Assembly: GCF_013184525.1 (NCBI RefSeq)
Contig: NZ_JAAOIZ010000003.1
Span: 732,818 to 796,817, forward strand
Direction: 5' to 3'
DNA from: Chryseobacterium sp. LAM-KRS1
GTDB lineage: Bacteria; Bacteroidota; Bacteroidia; Flavobacteriales; Weeksellaceae
DNA length: 64,000 nt
The translations under genes were made by a program, and so were the position numbers. The notes beneath the pieces are model-generated. The model saw only the letters and a list, made by a program, of their open reading frames with translations, was not told where the DNA came from and ran no database searches. Shown here piece after piece: positions 63,120-64,000 of the stretch (position 1 is the stretch's first letter; each line of letters starts with the position of its first letter).

Positions 63120-63791
63120 ATGCTGTATTCGTATAAAAAAAATTTCAGCCATTGCCTTTTACTTTTATCATGCCTATTTCACGCACAAATCACCAATGAT
63201 AGTATCCCATCTCCACCGATAATTCAAACAGAGATTGATGCAGGTTATAGAAAAATACTGATGTCCACAATTGTTACAAAAAAAATTGATAGACAGAAGA
63301 AATTTAATTTTCTTAACATAACAGCTGTACACAGCTTCTATACTAAAGATGATCGCCGTTTTGATGAAGTATTTAGTAATATGGCTGTAACCTATAATTA
63401 CGCAGGTCCTTTTGCGGCGGGTGCCGGAATGAAATTCGTCAATACTACCGGAATTACTCCTTTTCTAACAGCACAATATTCCAAACGTACTCCAAGATTA
63501 TCCGCTATAATACTTCTTTCTTACATGGTAATCAATATTCCTTTGCGGGAAGCTATTGTAATGATCAATTATCGGTATCCAATCAATCGAGATTATCAGC
63601 TCTTTACCCAGCTACTGGCCACTACCAGCTGGTTAGATTTTAAACTACACCGTAGAAGTCAGCAACAATTTCGGATAGGATTGGACAACAAAGCATTTCA
63701 ATATGGACTTGCTATAGATTTTGATCAGTATGGCTTAAACCCCGTAACCAAAACCAATGTTGGATTGTTTCTTCGAAAAGAGTTTAGATAG
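63120..63791 (+). CDS. hypothetical outer-membrane beta-barrel protein
   Basis: 223 residues from ATG 63120 (MLYSYKKNFSHCLLLLS); a TTG at 63075 would add 15 residues ahead of the signal peptide. Signal peptide about 1-24 (SCLFHAQ), then alternating strand pattern (FAAGAGMKFVNTTGITPFLT, YRYPINRDYQLFTQLL) ending VGLFLRKEFR. Small OM barrel of unknown family (possibly DUF6268-like). 62 bases after the MFS gene; may be part of the gentisate operon as an outer-membrane pore. Confidence 0.72.
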   Translation: MLYSYKKNFSHCLLLLSCLFHAQITNDSIPSPPIIQTEIDAGYRKILMSTIVTKKIDRQKKFNFLNITAVHSFYTKDDRRFDEVFSNMAVTYNYAGPFAAGAGMKFVNTTGITPFLTAQYSKRTPRLSAIILLSYMVINIPLREAIVMINYRYPINRDYQLFTQLLATTSWLDFKLHRRSQQQFRIGLDNKAFQYGLAIDFDQYGLNPVTKTNVGLFLRKEFR

Positions 63792-63890
63792 ATAGCATTA
63801 ATAATAAATGATGATTGATAGTTGATGGATCTTTTATTGCTATCGTGTGGTATAGTAGGTATAGATATGTATAGGTATAGATATAAAACA

Positions 63891-63926
63891 AAAAAGTCTC
63901 ATACAAATTCATGTATGAGACTTTTA
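63891..63926 (-). terminator. intrinsic terminator of the rRNA operon
   Basis: A 14-bp stem (AAAAGTCTCATACA / TGTATGAGACTTTT) with a 6-base loop, T-run on the minus strand, directly after the 5S rRNA 3' end. Confidence 0.88.
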
Positions 63927-63933
63927 ATAAAAA

Positions 63934-64000
63934 CTGGCGGCGACCTACTCTCCCGCTTGTCGCAGTACCATCGGCGCTGGTGGGCTTAACTTCTGTGTTC
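63934..64000 (-). rRNA. rrf: 5S ribosomal RNA, 3' part (partial)
   Basis: The complement of the last 67 bases is the conserved 3' half of bacterial 5S rRNA (GAAGTTAAGCCCACCAGCGC, then GGGAGAGTAGGTCGCC and CCAG). The 5' half lies beyond the window. The operon is transcribed leftwards and ends at the hairpin at 63891-63926. The exact 3' end could vary by a few bases. Confidence 0.92.

Noticed and set aside
1..64000. CRISPR arrays, tRNA genes, complete insertion sequences or prophage
   Set aside because: No regularly spaced repeats, cloverleaf genes, transposases, integrases or phage genes were found on reading both strands.

Overview
The window looks like the chromosome of a flavobacterium of the family Weeksellaceae, most like Chryseobacterium. 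The evidence is AT-rich DNA, three SusC/SusD pairs, type IX secretion sorting tails, head-GIN proteins, and promoters of the TTTG-N19-21-TAnnTTTG type instead of -35/-10 boxes. This placement rests on gene content, not on an rRNA comparison: only the 3' part of a 5S rRNA is present, at the right edge.

Layout. 1-12.6 kb is mostly housekeeping or singleton genes: the 3' end of a B12-dependent acyl-CoA mutase (IcmF type), an M16 peptidase, a Dph6-like ATPase, a PLP decarboxylase, a serine beta-lactamase-like hydrolase with a 2H phosphoesterase, a secreted M64 peptidase and ruvC. 12.6-18.9 kb holds an M43 peptidase, a DUF4407 membrane protein, an AT-rich patch of small unknown genes, a peroxiredoxin/DsbA-like pair and a short double-glycine-leader, six-cysteine peptide gene at 18633-18809. 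18.9-26.4 kb carries guaB, an ECF sigma/anti-sigma/GIN operon, a GlmU-like protein and rpmE2. 26.5-29.7 kb carries a beta-helix lipoprotein, a MazG-like pyrophosphohydrolase and aroA.

29.9-47.7 kb is a phospholipid and phosphate-ester island. It contains a PI-PLC, a phosphodiesterase-alkaline phosphatase fusion, a SusCD pair, and a SusC-SusD-phosphocholine phospholipase C operon with a hairpin between SusD and the lipase. Inferred role: release, dephosphorylation and import of phospholipid head groups.

47.9-53.3 kb is the most novel-looking part. It is a tightly packed five-gene unit: a small secreted beta-rich subunit, a two-Ig-domain periplasmic protein, a 918-residue outer-membrane protein with Ig-like N-terminal and regulatory-domain-like C-terminal parts, a paralogue of the first subunit, and a third small subunit. 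This is the architecture of a chaperone-usher fimbria, but the sequences do not look like classical PapD/FimD or Bacteroidales type V pili.

53.3-63.8 kb pairs a SusCD transporter and a PadR regulator with a gentisate operon: gentisate 1,2-dioxygenase, FAH-family hydrolase, a DinB-fold protein and an MFS transporter. The DinB-fold protein sits where a maleylpyruvate isomerase is needed, which suggests a thiol-dependent isomerase. The window ends in an rRNA operon on the minus strand.
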